A stretch of 58,201 nt of DNA from Bacteroidota bacterium (GTDB taxonomy: Bacteria > Bacteroidota > Bacteroidia > Bacteroidales > TTA-H9). The stretch's first letter is position 1. Each line of letters starts with the position of its first letter. Positions 36,658-45,451 of this stretch are shown in pieces. The position numbers were made by a program, and so were the translations under genes. The notes under the pieces are model-generated. The model saw nothing but the letters and a program-made list of their open reading frames with translations. It was not told where the DNA came from and did no database searches. The stretch spans positions 1 through 58,201 of the forward strand of contig QKGM01000027.1 in assembly GCA_003250395.1 (NCBI GenBank). Direction: 5' to 3'.

Positions 36658-37734
36658 ATGATCCCCTTTAACCGATTTGGAGCACGAAAATCAGAAAAAC
36701 CAGCCTGGCACAGATATATTCTCTGGTCGCTCATGGGGGCCACAATGTTGGCCCTGATCATTGGTATTAAACTTTACATGGTACTCTTTGGCAGAGCTGT
36801 TACGCTGCCTGCAGGAACCAGCGGCCAGTTGTATATCAGGACGGGTGAAACGCTCGACATGGTTACAGCAGAGCTAGAAAAAATGGGAGTGCATAACCAC
36901 ATCAGCGAATTTAAATGGGTTGCCTATCGAAAAAAGCTTGAACAGAATTTAAAACCAGGTCATTATGTAATAACAGACGGGATGAGTAATTTTCAATTGA
37001 TCCGTATGCTGTCTGTTGGAAAACAAACACCTGTCAGGGTTATCTTTCACAATATTCGATCATTAGAACAATTAGCAGGCAGGCTTGCCGGTCAGATTGA
37101 GGCCGACAGTGCTTCTCTTATAAGAACTTTCAACGACTCCGCGATCCAACGAAAGGCCGGTTTCAACGCTGCCAGTATTCCGGCTATGTTCATTCCAAAC
37201 ACCTACGAAGTGTACTGGACAATCACACCGGAACACTTCTTTTCGAGAATGCTCGGTGAGTACAAGGCTTTTTGGAATGAATCAAGAAAAAACAAATGCA
37301 AAGAAATGGGGTATAGCATTGAAGAAATCGTAACCCTTGCAAGTATCGTTGAACAGGAGACAAATAAAAACAGTGAAAAGAGCACGATAGCCGGCGTATA
37401 CATTAACAGGCTTCGTAGTGGGATACCTCTTCAGGCTGATCCAACGGTAAAATATGCTGTTGGAGATTTTTCTTTACGCCGTATTAGAAGAGAACACCTG
37501 ACCATTGATTCACCATACAATACATACAAATACAATGGTCTCCCGCCAGGCCCCATCTGCATCCCCTCTATCGCATCGGTAGAGGCTGTTCTCAATTATG
37601 AGGATCATGGTTACTATTATTTCTGTGCCAAAGATGATCTTTCAGGTTACCATGAATTTGCCAGAGATTATAACACTCACCTCCGCAATGCAAGGAGGTA
37701 TCAACACGCTCTTAATGCAATGGGAATAAAGTAG
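36658..37734 (+). CDS. mltG: Endolytic peptidoglycan transglycosylase MltG
   Basis: 358 residues. One N-terminal membrane helix (about 21-44) is followed by a LysM-like segment and the YceG catalytic domain. The catalytic Glu lies in ASIVEQETNKNSEKSTIAGV (about residue 231), followed by LQADPTVKYAVG and YNTYKYNGLPPGPICIPS. MltG cleaves nascent glycan strands and sets their length. All family motifs are intact. It is the last gene of the dapF operon. Confidence 0.93.
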   Translation: MIPFNRFGARKSEKPAWHRYILWSLMGATMLALIIGIKLYMVLFGRAVTLPAGTSGQLYIRTGETLDMVTAELEKMGVHNHISEFKWVAYRKKLEQNLKPGHYVITDGMSNFQLIRMLSVGKQTPVRVIFHNIRSLEQLAGRLAGQIEADSASLIRTFNDSAIQRKAGFNAASIPAMFIPNTYEVYWTITPEHFFSRMLGEYKAFWNESRKNKCKEMGYSIEEIVTLASIVEQETNKNSEKSTIAGVYINRLRSGIPLQADPTVKYAVGDFSLRRIRREHLTIDSPYNTYKYNGLPPGPICIPSIASVEAVLNYEDHGYYYFCAKDDLSGYHEFARDYNTHLRNARRYQHALNAMGIK

Positions 37735-37900
37735 AAGGTAACGTTAATGCGAAGATATTCAATATTAGAGCCTTGAGATATGCATTACCTGTTGAATGAA
37801 AGGTAACCGGGCTGTATTGCAGGAATCAGGAAGAATTGAGGAGAAGAAGATATAATAAAACGTTAATAATCTGTTGAGACCAGAGGTAAAACCAGTAGGT

Positions 37901-37932
37901 TATCTTTGTCAGCAACCTAATCACTACCTTTG
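37901..37932 (+). promoter_or_regulatory. Tandem -7 elements for the phosphohexomutase gene
   Basis: TATCTTTG at 37901-37908 and TACCTTTG at 37925-37932, 24 bp apart, upstream of the ATG at 37977. The TTTG of the first could double as the -33 box of the second (16-bp gap). Confidence 0.45.
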
Positions 37933-37976
37933 CCCTCAAAAAATGACCCCTGGGTCTGTTAAACATACATAAAACT

Positions 37977-39320
37977 ATGTCAGCATTTAAAGCCTACGAT
38001 ATCCGGGGCGTCTTTGACAAAGACTTCACCGGTGATGATGTATACCGCATTGGACGTTGTATCCCTTCCCTGTTTGGTGTTACCAAAGTTCTTATTGGCC
38101 GTGATTGCCGCCTTTCATCCCCAGAAATTTTCGATCGTTTAACTGCCGGAATAACTGAAGCAGGTGCCGACGTGTACAATTCAGGGCTCTGCACAACACC
38201 ATTCATATACTGGGCCACTGCCGAATACGATTTCGATTTATCAGTAATGATCACAGCCTCTCATAACCCTTCGTCACATAACGGGATGAAAGTCTCACGT
38301 AGAGGAGCACTCCCGGTAGGTTTCGAAACAGGGCTTAATTTGCTTGAGCAAGCCATTGCAAAAACATTACCGGATAAAACCGACAGGCAGGGCGCAATTG
38401 TTGAATTCGACCGTCATGATGCTTATCTTGATTTTCAGAAACAATTTCTGAGCGATCTGAGCGGGTTAAAACTTACCATTGATATTTCCAATGGAATGGC
38501 CGGGTTATATATCAAAGAATTATTAGGTGAAGGACCGGTTTATCTTAATGAAACGCCTGATGGCCGGTTCCCTGCGCATGAGCCCAATCCCCTTGAGCCG
38601 GAAAACGTGGTTGAACTTAGCGAAGCTGTTAAAGCCAATGGTTCTGACATTGGTGTAATATTTGACGGAGATGCCGACAGGGTGATGTTTACTGATGAAC
38701 TGGGCCGTTTTATCCGTCCCGACCTTATGATCGGATTATTAGGGCACTATTTTCTTGAAGAAAAGGGATTGAAAGGGAATGTGCTTCAGGATATCCGGAC
38801 CTCAAAAGGGGTGACAGAGTATTTACAGAAAATGGGTGCTACTGTAAATATATGGCGAGTTGGAAGGGCTTATGCTGCACTAAAACTCAGAGAAATTAAC
38901 GGCATTTTCGGAGGAGAACTGGCAGGGCACTATTACTTCCGTGATTTTAATTTTTCTGACTCTGCCCTGATGGCTTGTTTGATTATTCTTAAACTGGTTA
39001 AAAGATTTAAAACCGAAGGGATGAAGGTTTCAGATGTAATCAGCCGGATAGATACCTATTCCAGTTCAGGAGAGATTAATTTCAGAATTGAAAAGAAACA
39101 GGAAGCCATGAATCTGTTGCGTGACCATTTTATAAATCAGGCGCCTCCTGTGGCTGTCATGGATTTTGATGGTTACCGTATTGAATTTGAACATTGGTGG
39201 TTTAATGTTCGTCCATCCAACACCGAACCATTCCTCCGGCTGATTCTGGAAGCCGACAATCCGGAAATGCTTACTGAAAAGACTTCAGAAGCAACCAATC
39301 TCCTGAAACAGTTTTCATGA
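37977..39320 (+). CDS. manB: Phosphomannomutase/phosphoglucomutase
   Basis: 447 residues, alpha-D-phosphohexomutase superfamily. The phosphoserine loop is in MITASHNPSSHNG, the metal loop is FDGDADRVM, and the phosphate-binding C-terminal loop is RPSNTEPFLRL. The enzyme interconverts hexose 6- and 1-phosphates for nucleotide-sugar synthesis. Mannose versus glucose preference cannot be settled from sequence; the sugar-binding loop GGELAGHYYF fits dual PMM/PGM enzymes. It is followed 16 bp later by the DUF2279 gene. Confidence 0.93.
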   Translation: MSAFKAYDIRGVFDKDFTGDDVYRIGRCIPSLFGVTKVLIGRDCRLSSPEIFDRLTAGITEAGADVYNSGLCTTPFIYWATAEYDFDLSVMITASHNPSSHNGMKVSRRGALPVGFETGLNLLEQAIAKTLPDKTDRQGAIVEFDRHDAYLDFQKQFLSDLSGLKLTIDISNGMAGLYIKELLGEGPVYLNETPDGRFPAHEPNPLEPENVVELSEAVKANGSDIGVIFDGDADRVMFTDELGRFIRPDLMIGLLGHYFLEEKGLKGNVLQDIRTSKGVTEYLQKMGATVNIWRVGRAYAALKLREINGIFGGELAGHYYFRDFNFSDSALMACLIILKLVKRFKTEGMKVSDVISRIDTYSSSGEINFRIEKKQEAMNLLRDHFINQAPPVAVMDFDGYRIEFEHWWFNVRPSNTEPFLRLILEADNPEMLTEKTSEATNLLKQFS

Positions 39321-39336
39321 ATTAATTAAAAGACCG

Positions 39337-40308
39337 ATGTCTGATAACCGTTTCCGAAAGTTTAGCATAGTCATCATTCTATCGGGTTTTACCCTGTTAC
39401 CAGGGTATTTGTCAGCACAGGATCCGGTTCCTCAAAAGGCTTTTGATTCGCACCAATACAAGACTGATACCAGCTTCAATGTCAATCAACGTCGTTATCT
39501 GCCGGCAGTAGTAACCGTCGAAGCAGGGCTGTACGCGGCATCACTGGCCGGGCTTTGGACGATGTGGTACAAAGATTATCCGCAATCCAGTTTCCATTTC
39601 TTTAACGACAACGACGAGTGGTTACAGATCGACAAGGCCGGTCACTTTGTCACATCATACAACATCAGCAGGTTAACCTCCCTTTCTGTAGAATGGGCCG
39701 GAATGAGCCACCGAAATTCTGTCTGGTATGGCGGGATAGCAGGTTTTACCTATATGACTACTATTGAAATTCTTGATGGATTCTCGGCAGAATGGGGTGC
39801 TTCTGCCGGAGATCTGACGGCTAACTCATGCGGGGCGCTATTATTTATCGGGCAGGAGTTACTTTGGAAAGACCAGCGGATTATTTTTAAATATTCATGG
39901 CACCCGACAAAATATGCTGATTATCGACCGGATATTCTCGGGCGAAACACATTTCAACAGATGGTCAAGGACTATAACGGAACCACACTCTGGGCCTCGG
40001 GCAACCTGTACGCATTTGGAATTGGCAGAAGTTGGATTCCCCGATGGCTAAACATAGCGGTTGGATATGGAGCAGAAGGCATGACAGGAGCCGTAGAGAA
40101 TTCAACCTCGTATGAAGGAAGGCCCATTCCGCATTTTGATCGCAAGCGTCAGTTTTATCTTTCCTTTGATGTTGATCTGAGCCGTATCCCTGTAAAATCA
40201 AAATGGATGAAGTTACTGTTCAACGCGATAGGCTTTCTGAAAATTCCAGCCCCTGCACTCGAATTTACATCAGATGGCCCATTGGAATTTCATCCTTTCT
40301 ACTTCTAA
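39337..40308 (+). CDS. DUF2279 (YfiM-like) family protein
   Basis: 323 residues with a signal peptide (cleavage near YLSAQ). The central DUF2279 region contains KAGHFVTSYNISRL, then WYGGIAGFTYMTTIEILDGF and EWGASAGDLTANSCG. It ends in a beta-rich segment with a terminal aromatic (EFHPFYF), compatible with an outer-membrane location. The family is uncharacterised. It is likely co-transcribed with the phosphohexomutase. Confidence 0.82.
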   Translation: MSDNRFRKFSIVIILSGFTLLPGYLSAQDPVPQKAFDSHQYKTDTSFNVNQRRYLPAVVTVEAGLYAASLAGLWTMWYKDYPQSSFHFFNDNDEWLQIDKAGHFVTSYNISRLTSLSVEWAGMSHRNSVWYGGIAGFTYMTTIEILDGFSAEWGASAGDLTANSCGALLFIGQELLWKDQRIIFKYSWHPTKYADYRPDILGRNTFQQMVKDYNGTTLWASGNLYAFGIGRSWIPRWLNIAVGYGAEGMTGAVENSTSYEGRPIPHFDRKRQFYLSFDVDLSRIPVKSKWMKLLFNAIGFLKIPAPALEFTSDGPLEFHPFYF

Positions 40309-40399
40309 CTCAGCAACTGAAATACAACTGCTTACAAAATAGACAAAGAAGTTGATAAAAATTAGTTGCCTGAAGTTATGATTGGAATAAAAAACTTTG

Positions 40400-40407
40400 T
40401 ACATTTG
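40400..40407 (+). promoter_or_regulatory. -7 promoter element for rplS
   Basis: TACATTTG, 37 bp before the ATG at 40445. An ATTG at 40381-40384 gives a 15-bp gap, a poor -33 candidate. Confidence 0.55.
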
Positions 40408-40444
40408 CACTCCTTTTTGAAGAATCGTTTAAAGTTTCAACACA

Positions 40445-40798
40445 ATGAATAAGCCGGAATTAGTTAAAATTGTTGAGTCGCAGATAGAGCGCAGGGAATT
40501 CCCTGATTTTAAGGCTGGTGACACCATTACAGTTAATTACAAAATCAAGGAAGGTAACAAGGAGCGTATCCAGAGTTACTCTGGTGTGGTGATTCAGCGC
40601 AAAGGTGCCGGCGCCACTGCAACCTTCACTGTCAGAAAGATATCGAACAACATCGGTGTTGAGCGTATCTTCCCGGTAGTATCACCTTTCATCGATACGA
40701 TTGAAGTAAACAAACGTGGTGTAGTTCGTAGAGCCAGAATCTTTTATCTGCGTGGATTACGTGGAAAGAAAGCCCGTATCAAAGAAAAACGCGTTTGA
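40445..40798 (+). CDS. rplS: 50S ribosomal protein L19
   Basis: 117 residues. Family stretches are [20 protein letters not shown], the [20 protein letters not shown] segment, [14 protein letters not shown] and the basic C-terminus [21 protein letters not shown]19 lies at the interface between the 30S and 50S subunits. Here it is monocistronic, with its own promoter and terminator, and away from trmD and rpsP. Confidence 0.98.
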   Translation: MNKPELVKIVESQIERREFPDFKAGDTITVNYKIKEGNKERIQSYSGVVIQRKGAGATATFTVRKISNNIGVERIFPVVSPFIDTIEVNKRGVVRRARIFYLRGLRGKKARIKEKRV

Positions 40799-40820
40799 TT
40801 CTGCCTACCCGAAAAAACTC

Positions 40821-40848
40821 AAAGCCGGCTTCCAGCCGGCTTTTTTAT
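40821..40848 (+). terminator. Rho-independent terminator of rplS
   Basis: AAAGCCGGCT (40821-40830) pairs with AGCCGGCTTT (40834-40843), with a 3-nt loop and T6 tail. Confidence 0.9.
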
Positions 40849-41380
40849 TTTACCTGATTAAACAGCATTTCTATCAGCTTTGCCACTATTCAAATCCGTT
40901 TAAAATTCTGTTTAGTCAGACCCAAGTTCGTTTTTCCTGACTTCGTAATATTTTATCATCCGGTTTTCATTACACTGAATCAATTTCACCCTGCCCGGTT
41001 AACGCCAATACTCATGATGGCGACGGGTTGTAGTTTACAACCCCTGATACCTGATTATTCAAAAAAAGAGAGATCGGGCGGCTTCATTCAATATTGTTAT
41101 GAGTATATATCTGGAAGGATTATCCAGTGAGGTTAGCACCCGGGTAGCAGCCGGTGATCCCGGTGTGGTCGCCCACCCCTACTCAGTAATTCAGAAAATG
41201 TAACCCGGGCAATATTACGAAACAACCTATCTATGGTGCATTAAACAGTATCAGAGAAAAAATGCAGCCGTCAAAACCAATGCCGGTTTAAAACACTGTA
41301 CATAGCCTTCCGATACAGGAAAAAGATTAATGCATCAAATAATAGCGACCGAAAGGAGTAAATACACCTCTTTCTATACT

Positions 41381-41424
41381 TATAACCGTAGATTGACCGT
41401 AGCTCAACCGTGGGCCAACCGTGT
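41381..41424. repeat. Second 11-bp repeat array (ACCGTAG core)
   Basis: Four units at 11-bp period, with cores ACCGTAG (41385), ACCGTAG (41396), ACCGTGG (41407) and ACCGTGT (41418). It is more diverged than the array at 12215-12269 but shares the same core, spacing and the flanking TTGACCGTAG and TCAACCGT variants. Confidence 0.9.
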
Positions 41425-41859
41425 ATTAATCGCTCAGAAAAGGTCGGCTCACGATTGATGTTTGTTTGAACTTAGGTTTATATTCCTTTAAATGCATAAT
41501 GAAAGTGAACAAAATCCATACCAAAACCAGATTCTTCCGCCTTACTTAAGTTGTTGTTTGCTAATGTTAGCTTTGAACATACCCGTAGAATTTCAGAAGA
41601 AAAAACACAGCTCCCTGTCTGACAATATTGCCCCCGTTTACTCTGAAGCTGAACATGAAAATGATTTCAGGAGATCTGGCAGTATTAATGCAGTACTTCT
41701 GACCCGAAGAACACAAGACTATTGTTACGTTGTCAGGATAAAACTCCTGTACCTCTTTTAGCATAGCTATCTATTGAAGACAGGAATAACCTCACAAATG
41801 CAACCGGGAGAATGAATCTAATTCTTCGGTACGCGATCATGCAATCCCCTATCTTTTCG

Positions 41860-41867
41860 TACCTTTG
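41860..41867 (+). promoter_or_regulatory. -7 promoter element for the ruvX-def operon
   Basis: TACCTTTG ends 8 bp before the ATG at 41876, so the transcript would be almost leaderless. No -33 box is evident. Confidence 0.55.
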
Positions 41868-41875
41868 CGGTCAAT

Positions 41876-42307
41876 ATGGGACGAATACTTGCTATCGATT
41901 ACGGTCAGAAAAGGGTTGGATTAGCTGCTACCGATGAACTGCAGATATCGGCCAATGCATTGGCCACAGTTCATGTGAGCGAGTTGTTCGACTGGCTTAC
42001 TCTATACCTGAACAATGAGAAAGTAGAAGGTATTGTTGTAGGGGAACCTCGCACCATGAGCAACCTGCCATCTGATTCTTCACGGTTTATTGAACCTTTC
42101 GTCAACAGACTGCGTAAAGTATTTCCCCATATACCCGTTTACCGGTATGATGAGCGATTTACATCTGTTCTCGCGCATCGTACAATGCTTGAAGCAGGAT
42201 TAAAAAAGAAAGACAGACAGGATAAGGCGTTGGTTGACCGTATCAGCGCGGTAATTCTTCTACAGTCTTTCATGGAGTCAAATCAATTCAAAACTTATAA
42301 ACCATGA
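41876..42307 (+). CDS. ruvX: Holliday-junction resolvase-like protein RuvX (YqgF)
   Basis: 143 residues, RNase H-like fold. The N-terminal ILAIDYGQKRVGLA contains the first catalytic Asp (residue 7), and VPVYRYDERFTS gives the later acidic site. YqgF proteins process pre-16S rRNA in E. coli, and resolvase activity has been proposed for some. It overlaps def by 4 bp and is first in its operon. Confidence 0.93.
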   Translation: MGRILAIDYGQKRVGLAATDELQISANALATVHVSELFDWLTLYLNNEKVEGIVVGEPRTMSNLPSDSSRFIEPFVNRLRKVFPHIPVYRYDERFTSVLAHRTMLEAGLKKKDRQDKALVDRISAVILLQSFMESNQFKTYKP

Positions 42308-42873
42308 TACTACCTATTGTGGCCTATGGGCATCCCATTTTAAGAAAAAAGGCCATAGATATCACGCCTGATGAGACAGGTATCGAACAATTCATTTCCG
42401 ATTTATGGGAAACCATGTATGCCACTGATGGCGTTGGCCTGGCTGCTCCTCAGGTGAACCGTTCCATCAGAATTTTTGTCATTGATGGCAATCCCCTTTC
42501 CGAGAAATACCCCGAAGCTAAAAATTTCAGAAAGTGTTTTATCAATGCCCGTATTATAGAAGAAGAAGGCGAGCCATGGGCATACAGTGAAGGATGCCTT
42601 AGTATCCCTGAAATACATGAACCGGTTGAACGCAAGCCAAGGGTTCATATCCAATATCTTGATGAACAATTCCAACCACACGATGAATGGTTCGAAGGGG
42701 CTAATGCCCGGGTTATTCAACACGAATATGATCATCTGGAAGGAATATTGTTTACCGACCACCTGAGTACATTACGTAAGACTATGCTCCGCCGTAGACT
42801 AAGTGATATCAGCCACGGGAACATCAAGATTGACTATCGTATGATATTTCCGGTAAACAAGAAACGTAAATAA
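42304..42873 (+). CDS. def: Peptide deformylase
   Basis: 189 residues. Motif 1 is GVGLAAPQV, motif 2 is EGCLSIPE with metal ligand Cys98, and motif 3 is QHEYDHLEG with His140, catalytic Glu141 and His144. It removes the formyl group from new proteins. Complete at standard length. It starts within the ruvX stop (4-bp overlap) and precedes a lipoprotein gene by 31 bp. Confidence 0.97.
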   Translation: MILPIVAYGHPILRKKAIDITPDETGIEQFISDLWETMYATDGVGLAAPQVNRSIRIFVIDGNPLSEKYPEAKNFRKCFINARIIEEEGEPWAYSEGCLSIPEIHEPVERKPRVHIQYLDEQFQPHDEWFEGANARVIQHEYDHLEGILFTDHLSTLRKTMLRRRLSDISHGNIKIDYRMIFPVNKKRK

Positions 42874-42904
42874 CTTAAGTTATACCTGGTAAAATAGACA
42901 GAAT

Positions 42905-43447
42905 ATGAAAAAATTATTTCCTTTTGTGATTCTGGCGCTCGTGTTAACACTGGCGTCATGTGACCACCGCGCATCGATGATCAGCAAAATTGAAGCAGGT
43001 GAGGATGCTCTTAAATCAGATTCTACGGCAATGCCTTCTGTCGATAAAGTGAAAGCGATGCAGGCACTATACCTCGAATATGCGGGTAAGTACCCGACTG
43101 ACTCAATCACGCCGGATTATATCTTCAAAGCAGCCGACCTGGCCATTTTCCTCCATGACTATAAGACTACCCTCGGACTTTATGACAGGATTGAAACTGA
43201 ACATAAATCATATGCCAAATTACCCCAGACTTTATTCATGAAGGCGTTTGTATACGATCAGTATATTCAGAACCCTATGCAGGCAGCTGAGTATTACAGG
43301 CAGTTCCTGCGGCTGTATCCTGACCATGATTTAGCAGATGATGCCTCACAGGCGCTCCTCTTCTGTGGAAAATCAGACGCAGAGATTATGCAGATTTTGC
43401 AACAACGGGCTGCAGAAGATACGAGTACAAAACAGCCAGCCAGGTAG
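42905..43447 (+). CDS. TPR-like lipoprotein
   Basis: 180 residues. The signal peptide ends in a lipobox (TLASC). The body is alpha-helical, with TPR-like pairs such as DYKTTLGLYDRIETEHKSYA and AEYYRQFLRLYPDHDLADDA, reminiscent of outer-membrane lipoproteins such as BamD, but too short to be BamD. Function unknown. Probably the last gene of the ruvX-def operon. Confidence 0.78.
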   Translation: MKKLFPFVILALVLTLASCDHRASMISKIEAGEDALKSDSTAMPSVDKVKAMQALYLEYAGKYPTDSITPDYIFKAADLAIFLHDYKTTLGLYDRIETEHKSYAKLPQTLFMKAFVYDQYIQNPMQAAEYYRQFLRLYPDHDLADDASQALLFCGKSDAEIMQILQQRAAEDTSTKQPAR

Positions 43448-43713
43448 TTTTTTGCGCACGTAACAAATGAACCCAGACACTGGAATTTGATTATCGTAGT
43501 TGGAAATATTTGCCGGTTGAATTTCAGGATTACTACAGAAATCGATTGGAAACAGGAAACACAATAAAAACTTTTCCTGACAGGATAATCCCGGATCACA
43601 TACTATTACAAAGCTTTCAAATGGAATAATGGCCGGAATGGGTCAACATGGCACAAGAATGATCGAACAGAGACCCAAATAAGGGTTCATTTCGGGAAAC
43701 AATTCCGGGCAGA

Positions 43714-44511
43714 CTATTCAGCGTTGAATTCCTTATCCAGAAAATTTTTCAATTGAGCCGGCTTCACGTGTGTAACGATGATGCCGGCTTTCGCGTAACT
43801 AATCTCGCCTGTTTCTTCTGATACAATTACCGATATGGCATCAGTTCGCTCGGTCACACCTATAGCTGCTCTGTGCCTGAGGCCCAGGGCTACATCAATC
43901 CGCATGTTTGATGAAACAGGCAGGATACATCGGGCAGCATGAATCCGGTTATTACGAATAATTACTGCGCCATCATGCAACGGACTATTTTTAAAAAAGA
44001 TATTCTCGAGCAGCTGATCAGAAATAAGCGCGTCTATCTCTTCGCCAGTATCCACGTACTGACGTAAATCATTTGTTTTACACAACACGATCAGTGCCCC
44101 TGTTTTGGAGTTGGCCATCTTCTGACAAGCCTGGGTAATTGGATCAACATCAAGCTTGTCGTTGACTTGATTCATCTTCCAGAACAGAAACCGCCGACGC
44201 TGGTTATTAAAAAACGAGGAATTCCCCAGGAGAAGCAAAAACTGCCTGATTTCGGGTTGAAAAACCACAATCAGCGCAATAAAACCGACACTGATGAATG
44301 CGCCAAGAATTTCGCTCAGGAGCGCCATTTCAAGTATGTTTACAACCTTCCAAAGAATTATGACTGCAACAATCCCAATGAAAATGCTAATAGCACTTGT
44401 CCCCTTCAGCAGATTGAACAACTCGTATAACAGAAAGGCTACCAGAATGATGTCGATGGCATCGATCAACCTGAACTCAAGAAATCCGGAAAGAAAAACC
44501 TGAAGTAACAC
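43714..44511 (-). CDS. cdaA: Diadenylate cyclase CdaA
   Basis: 265 residues. Three N-terminal membrane helices (about 17-36, 40-60 and 68-86) are followed by a DAC domain. The DGA motif is at 180-182 (LHDGAVII) and the RHR motif at 212-214 (GLRHRAAIG), both needed to make c-di-AMP from two ATP. No CdaR or GlmM gene is adjacent, unlike Firmicutes; folP lies upstream on the same strand, as in many Bacteroidota. It has its own -7 box. Confidence 0.95.
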   Translation of the reverse strand: MLLQVFLSGFLEFRLIDAIDIILVAFLLYELFNLLKGTSAISIFIGIVAVIILWKVVNILEMALLSEILGAFISVGFIALIVVFQPEIRQFLLLLGNSSFFNNQRRRFLFWKMNQVNDKLDVDPITQACQKMANSKTGALIVLCKTNDLRQYVDTGEEIDALISDQLLENIFFKNSPLHDGAVIIRNNRIHAARCILPVSSNMRIDVALGLRHRAAIGVTERTDAISVIVSEETGEISYAKAGIIVTHVKPAQLKNFLDKEFNAE

Positions 44512-44540
44512 GAATAGAATAATTTACTTTAAACCTGGTT

Positions 44541-44548
44541 CAAAGGTA
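44541..44548 (-). promoter_or_regulatory. -7 promoter element for cdaA
   Basis: TACCTTTG on the minus strand, between the folP stop and the cdaA ATG (29 bp before it). It would allow cdaA expression apart from folP. Confidence 0.5.
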
Positions 44549-44551
44549 CGA

Positions 44552-45379
44552 CTATTTCGCACCTGAAGTCAGTTGCCCGAATATTTTCAACACCTCCACA
44601 GCCTCCTTCACATCATGAACCCGCAAAACGGATGCTCCCTGAATTAATGAAAACAAATTCAGGACACTGGTACCATTCAGAGCAGCCTCCGGATCAGTCT
44701 CCAACAATTTATAGATCATCGATTTACGAGAGATACCCACGAGTACGGGCCATTCGCCGGAAGTTATCTCTTTCAGCCGCCTCATGAGTTCATAATTATG
44801 ACCGAGGGTTTTACCAAATCCAAATCCCGGATCAAGTAAGATACGTCCACTGAAACCATCTGCGAGTGATGCTGCTCTGGAGAAAAGGAACTGACGTACC
44901 TCATCTGTTACATCATCATATTGCGGATTCTGTTGCATCGTCAAAGGAGTCCCTTTGGTATGCATAAGGACATAATCAACGTCATACTTCCGTATAACCG
45001 GAAACATTTTCTGATCGAAAGTTCCACCAGAGATATCGTTAATCATATCGGCCCCGGCTTCTATGGCAGCTTCAGCCACAGAAGCGCGCCAGGTATCAAC
45101 AGAAATGCAAACTTCAGGAAATTCCCGGGCAAGACGTTTCACTACCGGGACAATACGAGCAATTTCATCCCCTTCACTTATACCTGTTGATCCAGGCCGT
45201 GTAGACATTGCGCCTATATCTACCACAGATGCACCTTCACCAACTATTTGCTCTGCCCTTGAAAGCCATTCCTTCTCATTAAAATAGCGGCCTCCATCAA
45301 AAAAAGAATCGGCTGTAATATTCAGAATACCCATAACAACAGGCTTCTGGGGGCAAAAATCAATCGAATGACCCATCAT
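44552..45379 (-). CDS. folP: Dihydropteroate synthase
   Basis: 275 residues, TIM barrel. Family motifs are PVVMGILNITADSFFDGG at the N-terminus, VDIGAMSTRPGS, the SVDTWRASVAEAAIEAGAD segment and RILLDPGFGFGKT. FolP condenses pABA with the pterin diphosphate in folate synthesis and is the target of sulfonamides. Standard length. It is upstream of cdaA on the minus strand and divergent from the DUF1599 gene. Confidence 0.96.
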   Translation of the reverse strand: MMGHSIDFCPQKPVVMGILNITADSFFDGGRYFNEKEWLSRAEQIVGEGASVVDIGAMSTRPGSTGISEGDEIARIVPVVKRLAREFPEVCISVDTWRASVAEAAIEAGADMINDISGGTFDQKMFPVIRKYDVDYVLMHTKGTPLTMQQNPQYDDVTDEVRQFLFSRAASLADGFSGRILLDPGFGFGKTLGHNYELMRRLKEITSGEWPVLVGISRKSMIYKLLETDPEAALNGTSVLNLFSLIQGASVLRVHDVKEAVEVLKIFGQLTSGAK

Positions 45380-45393
45380 TTCCTTTTAAATAG

Positions 45394-45401
45394 TATTTTT
45401 G
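45394..45401 (+). promoter_or_regulatory. -7 candidate for the DUF1599-tpiA-prmA run
   Basis: TATTTTTG, 50 bp before the ATG at 45452. No -33 box is evident. Confidence 0.4.
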
Positions 45402-45451
45402 ACATTTGCTAGCATTTCAATGCTTAAACCAAGTGCGAAATTACAATTCTT

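Larger units (their letters stand above)
40799..41875. other. Long intergenic region between rplS and ruvX
   Basis: Over 1 kb with no convincing gene. It holds the rplS terminator, a perfect 8-bp hairpin (41025-41043), a GC-rich structured patch (about 41130-41180) and the second 11-bp repeat array (41381-41424). Near the end is the ruvX promoter. Weak overlapping frames on both strands at 41492-41764 look like noise. Confidence 0.65.

Noticed and set aside
41120..41180. Signal-recognition-particle RNA fragment (AGCAGCC followed later by GCCCACCCC)
   Set aside because: The GGAA tetraloop and the complementary 5' half are missing, so it does not fold as an SRP RNA.
41492..41764. Overlapping 89-codon (plus) and 65-codon (minus) frames upstream of ruvX
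   Set aside because: Both strands are open over the same DNA with no recognisable domain or start context. Most likely chance, though a decayed gene cannot be excluded.
43294..43599. 101-codon minus-strand frame overlapping the TPR-like lipoprotein gene
   Set aside because: Half of it is antisense to a well-supported lipoprotein gene and the rest is spacer. Composition is not gene-like.
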